Of a stretch of 64,000 nucleotides of DNA, positions 63,086 to 64,000 are shown piece by piece. The notes beneath the pieces were generated by a model. The model was not told the DNA's origin. It saw only the letters and a list, made by a program, of their open reading frames with translations, and did not search any database. This DNA is from Strigamia acuminata (taxonomy: Eukaryota > Arthropoda > Chilopoda > Geophilomorpha > Linotaeniidae): contig OX442314.1 of NCBI GenBank assembly GCA_949358305.1, forward strand, positions 16,547,060 through 16,611,059, given 5' to 3'. The position numbers and the translations under genes are program-made. Position 1 is the stretch's first letter, and each line of letters opens with the position of its first letter.

Positions 63086-64000
63086 TAGATGCAACTTTAT
63101 GATCGTAATTGGAATTATCAGTTTGACTTCACATGCGAAATGCCATCCACTTCAATCCAATTTTCACAACATGTCACAGATTAAAGTGAGTGTGTCGTGT
63201 TGAAGAAGCAATTACACTCTAGCCCTTCCTGACAAGAATCTGTCGAGGAGCAGCTTGGAAGAAGGGTCTGAAATTTCTCAAATGAAATGAGAGCTGCAAT
63301 AGATAGTGCTATAAAATCTAAGGCAATGTCATTTTTTTCGTCCTTCATGGATAATTTATAATGAGTATTTCTTCTTCATACGTGTGAGTGATAACTCTTA
63401 AACGGGACAATTTCGAAGAACTGGACCTGAATCACAAAGTTCCTTGTTCGATGAACAAGCTTTTTCTATCTCAAATCTTCATTTGTGACAAAATGTGAGA
63501 AAGTTATTGGTTTTATTCGAGTCTAATCTTTTCCTTGGCGCACATTTAAATGAATGATTTCAATAATAGGTGGAAAAACTTCTATAATCACATGTTGGGA
63601 TGAATATTTCATGCTACAGATTCCACATAAATCAAGAGAGATGGGAGGAAAAACCAATTTTGGGGCGAAATTTGTGTCGATGTAAATAATCCATGAATTA
63701 CTTTTTCTGCAAGTGCGCTCTGCTGATATCAAGGGGAAAAAGTGTTGTATTAAAAACAGAAAATAAAAAAGAAATGAGTTGGTTGGTGACTTTTTGGCTT
63801 TTTGCATTGGAATATCAATTTTATACAATCGTCTTCCTCCTGGCGGCACAAACAGAATAAATTAATTGAAAATAAAATTGCATCAGCCTCAGCCTCTCGA
63901 CTCGTTTATACGTCTAATTAATTAATTTGAAGATTATCAATGAAAATTTAATTTTAAAAACATGTTTATTCGAATTAAGTATGCGAAAATAGAAACAATT

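Larger units (their letters stand above)
58391..64000. other. Right-edge non-coding region
   Basis: No coding gene, RNA or transposon could be supported over 5.6 kb. Simple features are the CCTTG array at 59313-59336 and the ATATTGAT palindromic array at 63041-63085. Short open frames at 59276-59512, 59967-60212 and 63523-63849 look like chance. Confidence 0.5.

Noticed and set aside
1-64000. CRISPR arrays, tRNA genes, operons or viral genes
   Set aside because: No spaced identical repeats, no convincing tRNA A/B boxes and no viral or bacterial gene families were seen on reading both strands.

Overview
This is an AT-rich nuclear DNA window from an animal. All introns I could resolve are GT-AG, long homopolymer and simple-sequence tracts are common, and several small inverted-repeat elements are present. 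The four recognisable genes are conserved animal housekeeping genes and their proteins read as those of an invertebrate, most likely an arthropod; I cannot name the species. There is no bacterial-type operon, CRISPR array, tRNA or intact rRNA gene.

Layout. (1) At 1192-1318 on the minus strand is one signal-peptide exon of an unidentified secreted or neuropeptide-like precursor; the rest probably lies beyond the left edge. (2) From 2828 to 9812 there is a compact block of three short-intron genes: MRTO4 (+, ribosome assembly), RNGTT (-, mRNA capping enzyme) and SEPSECS (+, selenocysteine tRNA synthesis). MRTO4 and RNGTT are tail to tail with interlocked poly(A) signals. RNGTT and SEPSECS are head to head over about 830 bp. 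(3) From 12892 to 50360 on the minus strand is a 21-coding-exon TMTC3 gene (ER O-mannosyltransferase with TPR repeats, 851 aa), in which large introns hold nearly all the sequence. (4) From 50361 to 64000 I see no protein-coding gene. An acceptor 3 nt before the TMTC3 ATG implies at least one upstream non-coding exon, so part of this region is probably TMTC3 5' intron or promoter.

All exon boundaries were worked out by hand from reading frame, splice signals and remembered family sequence. The four models keep frame throughout and give lengths close to human orthologues (237 vs 239, 593 vs 597, 465 vs 501, 851 vs about 914 aa).

The genes are not one pathway; three act in RNA and translation and one in the secretory pathway. 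SEPSECS implies that this organism makes selenoproteins, which several large insect orders do not.

The non-coding part carries a 5S-rRNA-derived SINE, several miniature inverted-repeat elements (at 14661, 45128, 48297, 55568 and 58194), a near-perfect 68-bp hairpin in TMTC3 intron 1, an X-box plus CRE cluster in the same intron, and a strong strand bias of long poly(T) runs. I found no convincing undescribed multi-gene system; the best leads are these non-coding structures and the orphan signal-peptide exon.
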